Notes under the pieces: model-generated
What the model was told of the DNA's origin: nothing
Databases searched by the model: none
Seen by the model: the letters and a program-made list of their open reading frames with translations, nothing else
Position numbers and translations under genes: made by a program
Assembly (NCBI GenBank): GCA_038249135.1
Contig: JBBRWO010000060.1
Location: forward strand, 1 to 12,336
Direction of reading: 5' to 3'
DNA length: 12,336 bases
Source: JBBRWO01 sp038249135
GTDB taxonomy: Bacteria; Actinomycetota; Coriobacteriia; Anaerosomatales; JAAXUF01
In this document: positions 1-7,970 of the stretch, in pieces
Layout: every line of letters starts with the position of its first letter
How positions within the stretch are numbered: the first letter of the stretch is position 1

Positions 1-35
1 ACTGACGCTTACCCCCCGTGGTACCATTCCACGGG
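1..35 (+). promoter_or_regulatory. Possible 3' end of a c-di-AMP (ydaO-type) riboswitch plus expression-platform hairpin
   Basis: The first 13 bases contain CTGACGCTTACC, which resembles the conserved 3' segment of the ydaO/yuaA c-di-AMP aptamer (GACAGCUAACC in well-known members), with one base missing and one changed. It is followed by a perfect 7-bp hairpin, CCCGTGG (15-21) and CCACGGG (29-35), with a 7-nt loop. c-di-AMP riboswitches are known upstream of NlpC/P60 and other wall-hydrolase genes in actinobacteria, which is what lies downstream. Most of any aptamer would lie before the window, so this rests on about a dozen bases plus gene context. The hairpin has no T-run after it, so it is not a standard terminator. 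Confidence 0.3.
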
Positions 36-65
36 TGCCTTGCCCCCTATTCAGGGAGATTCAAA

Positions 66-1097
66 CTGAAGTTCACGACCAGAACATACCTCGTGCCGAT
101 GCTCGTTGCGGCACTGCTCGTACCCGTTGCCAGCGCCAGCGCCGTGCCCTCCAAGGCCGACAAGATGGCACAGGCCCGCGTTGTGAAGGCGCAGATCGCC
201 ACACTCGACCAACGGGTCGAGATCGCGAGTGAGGCGTACAACGAAGCCCGCAGCAAGCACGACGCGCTGGCCGCCGAGCGCGACAAGGCCGCCAAGCGTG
301 TCGCCAAGGCCGAGAAGCGCATCGGCACCCTCCAGAAGCATCTGGGCACGCGCGCCAAAGGCATGTACCGCACCGGTCAGCTCGGATTCATTGACGTGCT
401 GCTCGGCGCCAAGTCATTCGATCAACTGGCTCGCACGTGGGATTTGCTCAAGGACCTTAACGAGTCCGATGCTGCGGCTGTTTCCGGCATGAAGCAGGCT
501 CGCGTCGAGGCCCTCAAGGCGCGCAAGCAGTACACAACCAAGGCCAAGGCCGCCAAGAAGCAAGTCGTCATCATGCAGCGCAATCGCAGCTCGATTCTTT
601 CGCAGCTCGCCACACGCAATGCGAAACTCTCCGGTCTTCAGTCCGAGATCCGTGTACTTGAGGCGCAGGAAGAGGCCCGCGCGGCCGCCAGCGCTCAGAC
701 CTTCACGGCCTCGCAAGGTGGCGGCGGTCGCCAGTTCCCGGCCCCCACGCGCGCACCGCGGAGTGCGGTTGTATCCATTGCCAAGAAGTATCTGGGTGCG
801 CCGTACAGCTGGGGCAAGACTGGTCCGAACAGCTTCGATTGTTCAGGGTTCACGTCGTTCGTATACCGTCAGGTGGGCGTGAATCTGCCACGCGTTTCCC
901 AAGACCAGATTGGAGCGGGTCAGCGCGTTTCGCGATCCGATCTAGCACCGGGTGACCTCGTGTTCTTCGGCTCCCCGATTCATCATGTGGGCATCTATGT
1001 TGGCGGCGGCATGTACATTCACGCGCCGAGAACAGGGGATGTCGTGAGGATTTCTTCCATGTCGCGCGGCGGCTACGCAGGAGCCTGTCGCCCCTAG
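66..1097 (+). CDS. NlpC/P60 cell-wall peptidase with N-terminal coiled coil
   Basis: Secreted peptidoglycan hydrolase, 343 aa from the start chosen here. The C-terminal NlpC/P60 domain (about residues 235-343) carries the catalytic triad: Cys259 in DCSGF, His307 in HHVGIY and His319 in YIHAP. The family cleaves stem-peptide bonds in peptidoglycan, classically D-Glu to mesoDAP or Lys. Residues 1-26 form a signal peptide (basic start KFTTRTY, hydrophobic core, ASASA cleavage region). Residues about 30-220 are rich in Ala, Lys, Glu and Arg with heptad character, as in CwlO/RipA-type hydrolases, where the coiled coil restrains or localises the enzyme. The start is chosen as CTG at 66: AGGGAG (53-58) lies 7 nt upstream and the protein then begins directly with the signal peptide. 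GTG at 18 would add 16 non-signal residues and lies inside a hairpin. pilT-like follows after 33 bp on the same strand. Confidence 0.9.
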   Translation: MKFTTRTYLVPMLVAALLVPVASASAVPSKADKMAQARVVKAQIATLDQRVEIASEAYNEARSKHDALAAERDKAAKRVAKAEKRIGTLQKHLGTRAKGMYRTGQLGFIDVLLGAKSFDQLARTWDLLKDLNESDAAAVSGMKQARVEALKARKQYTTKAKAAKKQVVIMQRNRSSILSQLATRNAKLSGLQSEIRVLEAQEEARAAASAQTFTASQGGGGRQFPAPTRAPRSAVVSIAKKYLGAPYSWGKTGPNSFDCSGFTSFVYRQVGVNLPRVSQDQIGAGQRVSRSDLAPGDLVFFGSPIHHVGIYVGGGMYIHAPRTGDVVRISSMSRGGYAGACRP

Positions 1098-1130
1098 CGC
1101 CGTGTGCGCATCCTGAAAGAGGAAGCCGCG

Positions 1131-2234
1131 ATGGCGGAGATAGACGGACTGCTTAAACTCATGACCGACAAGGGCGCGTCCGACCTTCACATCAAGGCGG
1201 GCAACTCCCCGGCGATTCGCCTGCACGCACGACTTGTCGTGCTTTCGGACCTCCCAAAACTGACTGCGGCGCAGACCGAGATCCTCGCCCTTGGTATTAT
1301 GGATGAGCATCAGCGCGAGAAATTCGTCGACTCCAACGAGCTCGATTTCGCTTACTCGCTGCCCGGCGTGGCGCGCTTTCGCGTCAACGTGTTTCACCAG
1401 AGAGGCTCCGTCGGGCTATCACTTCGCCGCGTCGCGACCGAACTCAAGAGCCTTGAGGAGCTCGGCCTCCCTCCAGTGCTACGCCGATTGGCCGACGAGC
1501 CCCGCGGCCTGGTGCTCGTGACGGGCACGGCGGGTTCAGGCAAGTCGACCACGCTCGCTTCGATGATCGACCACATCAACTCCACGCGTAGCGGTCACAT
1601 CGTGACGATCGAGGATCCGATCGAGGTCCTGCATGAGGACAAGCGCTGCATCGTCAACCAGCGCGAGATCGGTATCGACACCGACAGCTACGAGGATGCC
1701 CTGCGCCACGTCGTTCGCCAGGATCCCGACGTCATCCTTATCGGCGAGATGCGTGACTACGAGACCGTCTCGGCGTCGCTCACTGCGGCGGAGATCGGCA
1801 ACCTGGTGCTCTCGACGCTGCACACCATCGACGCCACCGAGACCATCGGGCGCATCATCGACTTCTTCCCGCCACACCAGCAGCAGCAGGTTCGCCTGAT
1901 GCTGGGGTCGACGCTGCGCGGGATCGTCTCACTGCGGTTGATCCCTTCAACTGCCGGGGGCTTGGTCCCCGCCGTCGAGGTGCTCGTCATGACCGGCACG
2001 ATCCGCGAATACATCAACGACCCGGACAAGACGTACCTCATACGCGACGCCATGGAAGAGGGCCAGTACTACGGTATGCAGACGTTCGATCAGTCGCTAC
2101 TGAGCCTCTATCAGGAGCGCAAGATCACGTTGGATGACGCGATCTCGATGGCGCACAATGCGCACGACTTCAAGATCAAGATCCGTCAACTCGGGATCGA
2201 TCCAAATCATGCGGCGCAGTCGGGTACGTACTAA
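1131..2234 (+). CDS. pilT: PilT/PilU-family type IV pilus retraction ATPase
   Basis: Cytoplasmic hexameric ATPase that powers retraction of type IV pili, giving twitching motility or DNA uptake. It is 367 aa, the usual family length. Visible elements are an N-terminal PAS-like domain (GASDLHIKAG), Walker A at G132-T140 (GTAGSGKST), an Asp-box region (IEDPIE), Walker B around residues 201-209 (VILIGEMRD) and the His box STLHTID. The C-terminal part reads GMQTFDQSLLSLY and is closer in style to PilU than to the PilT AIRNLIRE signature, so PilU is an alternative name. The ATG at 1131 is chosen because GAAAGAGGAAG (1115-1125) is a good ribosome binding site about 7 nt upstream; the GTG at 1104 lacks one. 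No other pilus gene is in view. It probably shares a transcript with the upstream hydrolase. Confidence 0.93.
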   Translation: MAEIDGLLKLMTDKGASDLHIKAGNSPAIRLHARLVVLSDLPKLTAAQTEILALGIMDEHQREKFVDSNELDFAYSLPGVARFRVNVFHQRGSVGLSLRRVATELKSLEELGLPPVLRRLADEPRGLVLVTGTAGSGKSTTLASMIDHINSTRSGHIVTIEDPIEVLHEDKRCIVNQREIGIDTDSYEDALRHVVRQDPDVILIGEMRDYETVSASLTAAEIGNLVLSTLHTIDATETIGRIIDFFPPHQQQQVRLMLGSTLRGIVSLRLIPSTAGGLVPAVEVLVMTGTIREYINDPDKTYLIRDAMEEGQYYGMQTFDQSLLSLYQERKITLDDAISMAHNAHDFKIKIRQLGIDPNHAAQSGTY

Positions 2235-2265
2235 CGAGCGGTCCGGCACGCGCTGCTCGGCGGAG

Positions 2266-2673
2266 TTATGAGGCGCTGCGGTTGATCCGAGCACGGAGCC
2301 GTCCAAGCGCATATGCCGTCATGGCGCCGAGGAATGCCCCCACCGTATCGAGGCCCCAGTCGGTGACGTCGGGCGTTCGCATCACCACGAAGTGTTGGTG
2401 AACCTCATCGGTGATGCCGTAGATCGACGCGAGTATCACTGCAAGCACTACCGCATAACGCGCGGTGCGACGCGCGCTGAGTGCCCGGAACAGCAGTCCG
2501 CCCAAGATGAAGTACTCACCAAGGTGTCCCTGTACCGAGTAGCCGCCCGGTAGTGTCGATCCGGGTCGCGCCGAGACGGCGAAAATCACGACCGCCCAGA
2601 GCACCACCGCAACCCACGTCAGTCGGTGGGCCCATCCTGAGTTTCGTGTTGTGGTTTCGGGCGTGCTACTCAT
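2266..2673 (-). CDS. VanZ-family membrane protein
   Basis: A 135-aa integral membrane protein of the VanZ-like family. The N-terminal hydrophobic helix (WVAVVLWAVVIFAVSA) is followed by the family-typical HLGEYFILGGLLFRAL, a second pair of helices with ITDEVHQHFV, then RTPDVTDWGLDTVGAFLG. The conserved E/H residues (GHLGEY and DEVHQ) and the D.G.DT.GA segment are the recognisable marks. VanZ itself gives low-level teicoplanin resistance by an unclear route; most chromosomal homologues, including this one with no van genes nearby, have no assigned function and are presumed to act in the envelope. AGGGA lies 9 nt upstream of the ATG. It converges with pilT, with a 31-bp gap that shows no convincing terminator. 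Confidence 0.85.
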   Translation of the reverse strand: MSSTPETTTRNSGWAHRLTWVAVVLWAVVIFAVSARPGSTLPGGYSVQGHLGEYFILGGLLFRALSARRTARYAVVLAVILASIYGITDEVHQHFVVMRTPDVTDWGLDTVGAFLGAMTAYALGRLRARINRSAS

Positions 2674-2715
2674 GATCGATGGTCCCTCGTCGGCGAGTGC
2701 GTGATGTGCCGAGCG

Positions 2716-2724
2716 ATTCTAGCA
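2716..2724 (-). promoter_or_regulatory. Candidate extended -10 promoter for the VanZ-family gene
   Basis: Read on the minus strand the site is TGCTAGAAT, an extended -10 (TGn plus TAGAAT, hexamer at 2716-2721) about 43 nt before the ATG at 2673. No good -35 is visible at 16-18 nt, which extended -10 promoters do not strictly need. This is pattern matching only. Confidence 0.35.
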
Positions 2725-2796
2725 CTTCATCCGCTTGACACCATCGGTGGCTCTCTGGGACGGTGTGAGCCGTTTCCGCCGGCAGGGAAGGGCAGT

Positions 2797-3756
2797 GTGA
2801 ACCGACGCGGGTCACTCATAGCGGTCGTGGTCTCCGCGGCAGCGTTCGGCACCCTCGCGGTGCTGACTCCGCTGGCGTATACCGCCGGGGCCGAGCCGTT
2901 GCCGCTGCTCACATGGCGATTCGTGATCGCCGCACTATTGCTCGCCGGCGCAGTCGCTTTGCGCGCCCCACGGGACCTGATCGTGTCGCGCGGTGACCTT
3001 GCTCGGTACGCTGCGCTCGCTCTGACTGGCTACGGCGCCGCCTCGATCTGCTTCTTCTTTGCGCTCAAGTTCGCCGACGCCTCGGTGGTCGCAGTGCTGC
3101 TCTACGCATACCCGGCCCTGGTGACCATCGCGGGATGGGTGTTCTTCGGCGAGAAGGCCACCGTCTTGAAGTCCGCCGCCGTTCTGGTCACGTTCACCGG
3201 CTGTGCGCTCGTGGTTGGGTTGCTCGGCGGACCCGTGCAGGTGTCTACTCCCGGCGTGCTCCTCGGACTGGGAGCCGCCGTCTGCTATACGTTGTTCAAT
3301 CTGCTTTCAAGCCGGTGGCTTCCCGGTCGCTCGCAGCTGGTGATGATGGGGTACACCTTTGGGATCGCATCGATCGGGGCGGCGCTCGCCGGTACCGGCT
3401 GGGCGTTCTTCGAGTCGCGGTCGACATCACTTGGCTTCGCCGAGCGTGCATCGGCTTCGGTCGCCACATTGTCGCCTGCCGAGTGGAGCCCAACCGTATG
3501 GGTACTCCTTGCGGCGATCGTCATCGTCCCGACGTTCATCGCAGTGGTTTTGTACTTGCAGGGTATCCGAGGGTTAGGGGCTTCACAGGCCGCGCTCGTC
3601 TCAACGCTCGAGCCGCTGTTCACGATGGCGCTCGCGTGGGCACTGCTCGGCGAGCGCCTCGCCCCGATCCAGTTCGGCGGTGCGGCTCTGGTGCTACTAG
3701 GTGTCGTGGTTGCCGAAGTCGCCGCCCGCCGAGTGGATCGACCTGCGGCGGTCTAG
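2797..3756 (+). CDS. EamA/DMT-superfamily transporter (RhaT/YdcZ-like permease)
   Basis: A 319-aa inner-membrane protein with about ten hydrophobic helices arranged as two EamA repeats, the standard layout of drug/metabolite transporters. The first repeat begins SLIAVVVSAAAFGTLAVLTP and the second near GVLLGLGAAVCYTLFNLLSS. The second ends with the common STLEPLFTMALAWALLGE and a basic C-terminus. The substrate cannot be read from sequence; relatives export amino acids, nucleosides or other metabolites. GTG at 2797 is chosen because AGGGA (2784-2788) lies 8 nt upstream and the protein then begins NRRGS before helix 1; extending to 2701 adds non-membrane residues. The coding region ends on a CTAG shared with the convergent gene. 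Confidence 0.9.
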   Translation: MNRRGSLIAVVVSAAAFGTLAVLTPLAYTAGAEPLPLLTWRFVIAALLLAGAVALRAPRDLIVSRGDLARYAALALTGYGAASICFFFALKFADASVVAVLLYAYPALVTIAGWVFFGEKATVLKSAAVLVTFTGCALVVGLLGGPVQVSTPGVLLGLGAAVCYTLFNLLSSRWLPGRSQLVMMGYTFGIASIGAALAGTGWAFFESRSTSLGFAERASASVATLSPAEWSPTVWVLLAAIVIVPTFIAVVLYLQGIRGLGASQAALVSTLEPLFTMALAWALLGERLAPIQFGGAALVLLGVVVAEVAARRVDRPAAV

Positions 3757-4373
3757 CCTCGTGTGGCAAGAATCGCGATGAACGCGTTTGTGGCGAGCCA
3801 GCTCCCGATCACCACGAGCGCCTGCGCGCCCCATGCGATGCCGACGCACACGACGGCCTGGCGACGGGTTGCGCCGATTCGCTCGAGGACTAGCCACGTC
3901 AGCGCCCCGGAGACTGTCCACGCAAGCACACTCAGTTCCGGTGTCACACCGAGAACCCACACCAGCGAACCAATCGCCCACGCGCCACGAATCTCCCCGC
4001 GTGAAAGCGTCGTCCGGTGGCGGGAGACCACATCCAGGAGCGCCCAACGCCCGCCCGCCCACACGACCGTCATCGCGGCGGCCGAAATCGCAATCGAGCG
4101 GCCCTGACCCGGCCACGAGAGGGCAACTGTGCCGGCAGCGCCAATGAGCACTGCGAAGCCGCCAGCCCACGGGAGTGCCCGCGATCGAAGCCCGAACGGC
4201 TCGCGTGATGCCCCTGCCGCCTTCTCGCTGGAGTGGCCGATCGTCACGATAGCCGCTCGTGAACCGCTGAGTAGGTCCGTCAGGACCCGCTGCCACCATG
4301 TGAAGAATCGCCAAATATGTCCGCTTGATGGGCGGTTTTGATGCACGTCGGCATCAGTGTTGCGTGCTACCAT
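3753..4373 (-). CDS. Polytopic membrane protein, possibly Yip1-like
   Basis: A 206-aa protein of unproven family. After a hydrophilic start and an amphipathic stretch (IWRFFTWWQRVLTDLLSG) come about five hydrophobic helices: around LPWAGGFAVLIGAAGTVAL, SIAISAAAMTVVWAGG, IGSLVWVLGVTPEL, VLAWTVSGALTWLVL and VVCVGIAWGAQALVVIGSW. An amphipathic RF/W-rich N-terminus followed by five helices resembles bacterial Yip1-domain proteins, but no diagnostic motif confirms this. The ATG at 4373 has GGAAG 11 nt upstream, which is somewhat far; an in-frame GTG near residue 38 is another possible start. High hydrophobicity and a clean reading frame support a real gene over the antisense alternatives. It is divergent from the PBP gene across a 101-bp gap. 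Confidence 0.65.
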   Translation of the reverse strand: MVARNTDADVHQNRPSSGHIWRFFTWWQRVLTDLLSGSRAAIVTIGHSSEKAAGASREPFGLRSRALPWAGGFAVLIGAAGTVALSWPGQGRSIAISAAAMTVVWAGGRWALLDVVSRHRTTLSRGEIRGAWAIGSLVWVLGVTPELSVLAWTVSGALTWLVLERIGATRRQAVVCVGIAWGAQALVVIGSWLATNAFIAILATRG

Positions 4374-4474
4374 GCCAAGAGCCGCTTCCTTGCGAACGCG
4401 GTGCGCGCAGGCGCGCCACCGGACTGAATCTGCCCCCGCAGTGTACTCGACCCGCGGGTGGAGGAGAGCCACAC

Positions 4475-6448
4475 GTGCAGACGGCACAGCGCATGTCCAA
4501 GATACTGACGATCCTCGCGGGGATACTCGTTGTACTCATCGTCGTGTCTATCGCGGCCGGCGCCTACCTTCTGAACCTCTCGAAATCCTTGCCGAACCTC
4601 GCGGTCGATGAGGACAGCATCAAGACCGCCCGGACCTCCATCGTGTACGCAGCCGACGGATCGGTCCTCGCCGAGTGGCATGGCGAGCAGGACCGCACCG
4701 TTGTGCCCTATCGCGACATGCCGAAGCACTTGAGAAACGCCGTGGTTGCAATCGAAGACCGCAGGTTCTACGAGCACAGCGGTATCGATGTCGAGGGCAT
4801 TATGCGGGCGCTTCGGGCCAACGCCAGCGCCGGCGAGATCGAGCAGGGCGGCAGCACCATCACCCAGCAACTCGTGAAAATCCTGTTCACCGACGGCAAA
4901 CGCACGCTCACACGCAAGATCAAAGAAGCACTTCTGGCGACGCAGCTCTCGGCGAAGGCCGACAAGGGCACAGTGCTGGAAATCTACCTCAACACCGTGT
5001 ACTTCGGTGACGGCGCGTATGGCGCCGAGAGTGCCGCCCGACACTACTTCGGCAAGTCGGTTTCGTCTCTGAACCTCGCGGAGGCAGCCACTCTCGCGGG
5101 AGTGATTCGGTCGCCTTCGCGGTATTCACCCACGAGCTCACCTCGGGACGCGCTGCGGCGACGCAACCTCGTGCTGAAGGAGATGCTGGCCCAAGGCTAC
5201 ATTTCGGACGCCGAAGCGGCTGACGCCCGCAGGCTGCCGCTGGGGCTCTCTCCGCAAAAAGAGGCGGGTCAGGTCGCGCCGTTCTTCGTCGAGTACGTGA
5301 AGCAGGAGCTGATCAAGCGTCTCGGCCCCGACAAGGTCTACTCGGGTGGGCTCCGCGTACACACGACGCTCGACCCGAGAATCCAGGCACTCGCCGAGCA
5401 GTCCGCCAAGCAGCTGTCTGCACAGGGCGACCCCGAAGTTGCGCTTGTGGCCGTCCGCTTCTCCACCGGTGAGGTTCTGGCCATGGTGGGTGGACGCGAC
5501 TACGAGGTGAACCAGTTCAACCTTGCGGTGCAGGGTCGTCGTCAGCCGGGCTCGGCGTTCAAGCCGTTCGTGCTGGTCACTGCGCTCGAGAAAGGGATTC
5601 GGCCTGAGCACGTATTCAGCGCCAAGCCGTACAGCGTGCGCGTCACAGACGGCGTGTGGAACGTGCAGAACTACGAGAACAAGATCACCACAGGGTCCCT
5701 CACGCTTCGTGCCGCGACCAACTGGTCGGTGAATGCAGTATATGCGCGGCTCATCATGTTGGTAGGTCCCAAGAACGTCGTGAATACCGCTCGCAAGATG
5801 GGGATCACGACACCGCTCGAGCCCAATCCGGCAATCGCGCTTGGAGGACTGCGCACCGGCGTGTCCCCCCTGGAGATGGCGTCAGCCTATGGGACTCTGG
5901 CGAACAAGGGCATGCGCGTGGCGCCGACCGGCATCCTGAGCGTCACCGATGACCGGGACCGTGAGCTCTACAGCCCGACCCTCGAGCCAGAACGCGCGCT
6001 CTCGCCTCCTGTAGCCATGCAAGCGTCACTGATGCTGCATGACGTCATCGAGCAGGGCACCGGCACGGCCGCGAAGATAGCGCCATGGGCCGCAGGAAAG
6101 ACGGGCACCACCCAGTCGTATAGGGACGCATGGTTCGTGGGCTGGGCCGGCGACATCTCGACTGCGGTGTGGGTCGGCCATCGAGTCGGGCAGGTCTCGA
6201 TGATGAAAGTCCACGGAGCGCCGATGACCGGGGGGAGCTTCCCCGCGAGAATCTGGAAGCAGTTCATGACCGGGGCGACTGCGCTCAGGGGCGCGCCTGT
6301 GACGCCTGCGCCCACAAGTGCCAGCGGGCAGATGATGATCCGGGTGTGCGAGGACTCGATGCTGCTCGCAAATGCGCGATGCCCCAACACCGTCGAGATC
6401 TATCTGGATCCGGCGTTCGTCCCACAAGCCACCTGCGCGCTACACTGA
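4475..6448 (+). CDS. Class A penicillin-binding protein (PBP1A family)
   Basis: Bifunctional peptidoglycan synthase, 657 aa. One membrane helix (about residues 10-33, ILTILAGILVVLIVVSIAAG) anchors it. The GT51 glycosyltransferase domain follows, with catalytic Glu94 in EDRRFYEHSGID, then GGSTITQQLVK, RKIKEALLATQ and EIYLNTVYFG. The transpeptidase domain has the nucleophile Ser360 in SAFK, S418-V-N and K542-T-G. These catalytic elements are all intact. The C-terminal tail (VCEDS, RCP, ATC) carries three Cys residues, a feature seen in many Gram-positive class A PBPs. GTG at 4475 is chosen because GGAGGAG (4460-4466) sits 8 nt upstream; ATG at 4493 is a weaker alternative, and extending to 4325 adds sequence unlike any PBP. 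A J-domain gene follows 25 bp later. Confidence 0.96.
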   Translation: MQTAQRMSKILTILAGILVVLIVVSIAAGAYLLNLSKSLPNLAVDEDSIKTARTSIVYAADGSVLAEWHGEQDRTVVPYRDMPKHLRNAVVAIEDRRFYEHSGIDVEGIMRALRANASAGEIEQGGSTITQQLVKILFTDGKRTLTRKIKEALLATQLSAKADKGTVLEIYLNTVYFGDGAYGAESAARHYFGKSVSSLNLAEAATLAGVIRSPSRYSPTSSPRDALRRRNLVLKEMLAQGYISDAEAADARRLPLGLSPQKEAGQVAPFFVEYVKQELIKRLGPDKVYSGGLRVHTTLDPRIQALAEQSAKQLSAQGDPEVALVAVRFSTGEVLAMVGGRDYEVNQFNLAVQGRRQPGSAFKPFVLVTALEKGIRPEHVFSAKPYSVRVTDGVWNVQNYENKITTGSLTLRAATNWSVNAVYARLIMLVGPKNVVNTARKMGITTPLEPNPAIALGGLRTGVSPLEMASAYGTLANKGMRVAPTGILSVTDDRDRELYSPTLEPERALSPPVAMQASLMLHDVIEQGTGTAAKIAPWAAGKTGTTQSYRDAWFVGWAGDISTAVWVGHRVGQVSMMKVHGAPMTGGSFPARIWKQFMTGATALRGAPVTPAPTSASGQMMIRVCEDSMLLANARCPNTVEIYLDPAFVPQATCALH

Positions 6449-6473
6449 CCGATGCACGCAAGGAATATCCGAC

Positions 6474-6782
6474 GTGAGGGACGGCGTGGATCACTACCGA
6501 ACACTGCAGGTCACCAGAGATGCGGACCCAAGGGTTATCGATCGCGCCTACCGGGCGCTGTCGATGCTGCATCACCCCGATCTCAGCGGGCCCTCGGAGC
6601 GTGACGCTGCGACTTCTCGGATGCGCGAACTCAACGAGGCATATCGTGTGCTGCGCGACCCGCGTCTCCGACCCGCTTACGACGCGACGCTGCTGCCGGA
6701 GTCGGCCAGCGCGTGGGAGCAGTTCATGGATCGCGGTCTCGTAGGGCTCTTCTCGGATCGATTCACTTCGCGTCGAACCTAG
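6474..6782 (+). CDS. Small J-domain (DnaJ-like) protein
   Basis: A 102-aa protein consisting of little more than a J domain. It has DHYRTLQV at the start, helix II (IDRAYRALSMLHHPD) with the invariant His34-Pro35-Asp36 loop that stimulates Hsp70 ATPase activity, and helix III to IV (MRELNEAYRVLRDPRLRPAYD). A short C-terminal tail of about 30 residues follows, with no zinc-finger, G/F-rich or substrate-binding domain, so it is not canonical DnaJ and probably recruits DnaK to one partner. GTG at 6474 has AAGGA (6460-6464) 9 nt upstream; GTG at 6486 is also possible. It lies 25 bp after the PBP gene and probably shares its transcript. It ends 7 bp from the convergent DUF362 gene. Confidence 0.88.
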   Translation: MRDGVDHYRTLQVTRDADPRVIDRAYRALSMLHHPDLSGPSERDAATSRMRELNEAYRVLRDPRLRPAYDATLLPESASAWEQFMDRGLVGLFSDRFTSRRT

Positions 6783-6789
6783 ACCGGCG

Positions 6790-7935
6790 TCAGCGACGAC
6801 GGCTCATGAGTTTGGCGAGCGGTGGCACTGACAGCCCGATGACCTGAGGTGGGCACAACTCCTGGCAGCAGTAGCACCTGATGCACAGGGTGTGGTCGAA
6901 GGACGGGCCGCCCGGTTCCACCACGATCGCGTTCACGGGGCAACTCTCCTGGCACTTCTTACACTTGGTGCACTCGGCGGCTCTGGCCAGATGTGGACGC
7001 GCAGTCGTCCAGCCCCGAAGTCGCTTTCCTAGCCACGCCGGCATCTTCGACGATAGGTCCTTCAGTGGCAGCGCGAAGTCCGCAGGGGAGAGCGATCGCC
7101 AGTCGACGCCGACAACTTCGACCTCATCGGCTGACGACGGGCCGATTCCGCGCCTGGCTGCGGCCTTGTTCGAGTAGACCTCCATCGGGTCCAGACCCGC
7201 CATCGCCGATGCGACCACATCGAGAGCCGGGCTGTCGGCGGATGCGATGAGGGCTCCGACCTGCCGAGGAGTGCCTCCGGCCGGTCCTTCGCCTTCCATG
7301 CCGACAACGGCATCCATGATCGCCAACTTGGGATTGCAGGCGAACATGAGGTCCACAAGCATGCTTCCGAAGTCGTCGCGGTCCGGCACGGTGAGGTGGA
7401 ACTGCGCCTTCTCAAGACCGGGAATACACCCGAAGAGGTTCTTTACCGCACCGGTGAACATCATGAAACCGTGGGTCTTGAACTTGGGCAGGGTGATGAG
7501 CACGTCGGTGTCGACGACCGCTTTGCCGAGTGTGAACGCCCCATACAGCGAGCCCGCGGGGTTTAGCACGCGGACGCAGTCGTCATCGAACAAGACGAGT
7601 TCGACATCCTCCTCGGCACATACTGCGCCGATCCCGGAGTCCTCCCAGATATGTCGCACGCCGCTTGCCGTGTTAGGTCCGCCCGGACTGTCGCCGACCG
7701 TCACCACGCCGCCTGCGGCTTTCGCCGACCGAATCACGGCGCGCACGACTTCCGGGTGTGTGGTGACCGCCTTTTCCGGTAACGCCCGCGAGAGCAGGTT
7801 CACCTTGAGGAGGACGGTGTCGCCCGGACGCACGAACGCCGCCATCCCCCCGAGCGGGGAGAGGGCGGCGTCGAGTGCGAGTGCGACGTCTGAGACGTCG
7901 TAGGTCCTGCAGGAGGAGATGCTCACAGTTTTCAT
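6790..7935 (-). CDS. DUF362 protein with C-terminal 2[4Fe-4S] ferredoxin domain
   Basis: A 381-aa protein. Residues about 1-300 are a DUF362 domain (VLLKVNLLS, TTHPEVVRAVI, GDSPGG, LPKFKTHGFMMFTGAVKNLFGCIPG, DAVVGMEGEGPAGG). This domain is widespread in anaerobes, commonly fused to ferredoxin modules, and has no settled biochemical role. The C-terminus binds two clusters: Cys322/325/328/332 (CTKCKKCQESCP) and Cys351/354/357/361 (CIRCYCCQELCP), with one extra Cys at 356. No signal peptide is visible, so it is probably cytoplasmic. The ATG at 7935 has only GGAG 14 nt upstream, a weak site. It is the last gene of the ferredoxin, selenoprotein, DUF362 operon, 35 bp after the selenoprotein stop, so a redox partnership with those proteins is likely but inferred. 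Confidence 0.93.
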   Translation of the reverse strand: MKTVSISSCRTYDVSDVALALDAALSPLGGMAAFVRPGDTVLLKVNLLSRALPEKAVTTHPEVVRAVIRSAKAAGGVVTVGDSPGGPNTASGVRHIWEDSGIGAVCAEEDVELVLFDDDCVRVLNPAGSLYGAFTLGKAVVDTDVLITLPKFKTHGFMMFTGAVKNLFGCIPGLEKAQFHLTVPDRDDFGSMLVDLMFACNPKLAIMDAVVGMEGEGPAGGTPRQVGALIASADSPALDVVASAMAGLDPMEVYSNKAAARRGIGPSSADEVEVVGVDWRSLSPADFALPLKDLSSKMPAWLGKRLRGWTTARPHLARAAECTKCKKCQESCPVNAIVVEPGGPSFDHTLCIRCYCCQELCPPQVIGLSVPPLAKLMSRRR

Positions 7936-7970
7936 GTGAGTCAGTCTACTCCAGGTGAAAGCCTTGGAGA

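Noticed and set aside
2235..2265. Possible terminator between pilT and the VanZ-family gene
   Set aside because: Only CGAGC and GCTCG arms with a long loop and no T-run; not convincing.
2735..2740. Consensus TTGACA upstream of the EamA transporter
   Set aside because: No acceptable -10 occurs at 16-18 nt, so I do not call a promoter.
3135..3893. A 252-codon plus-strand frame overlapping the EamA transporter
   Set aside because: Arg/Gly-rich shadow frame with no domain, overlapping a well-supported transporter and the convergent membrane protein gene.
3697..4314. A 205-codon minus-strand frame overlapping the Yip1-like gene
   Set aside because: The alternative frame (3753-4373) has five clean hydrophobic helices, whereas this one is Arg/Gly-rich and less hydrophobic, typical of a shadow frame. 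Some uncertainty remains because neither family is proven.
4325..4474. N-terminal extension of the penicillin-binding protein
   Set aside because: The extension has no relation to PBPs, includes the divergent gene's upstream region, and the ideal GGAGGAG site fixes the start at 4475.
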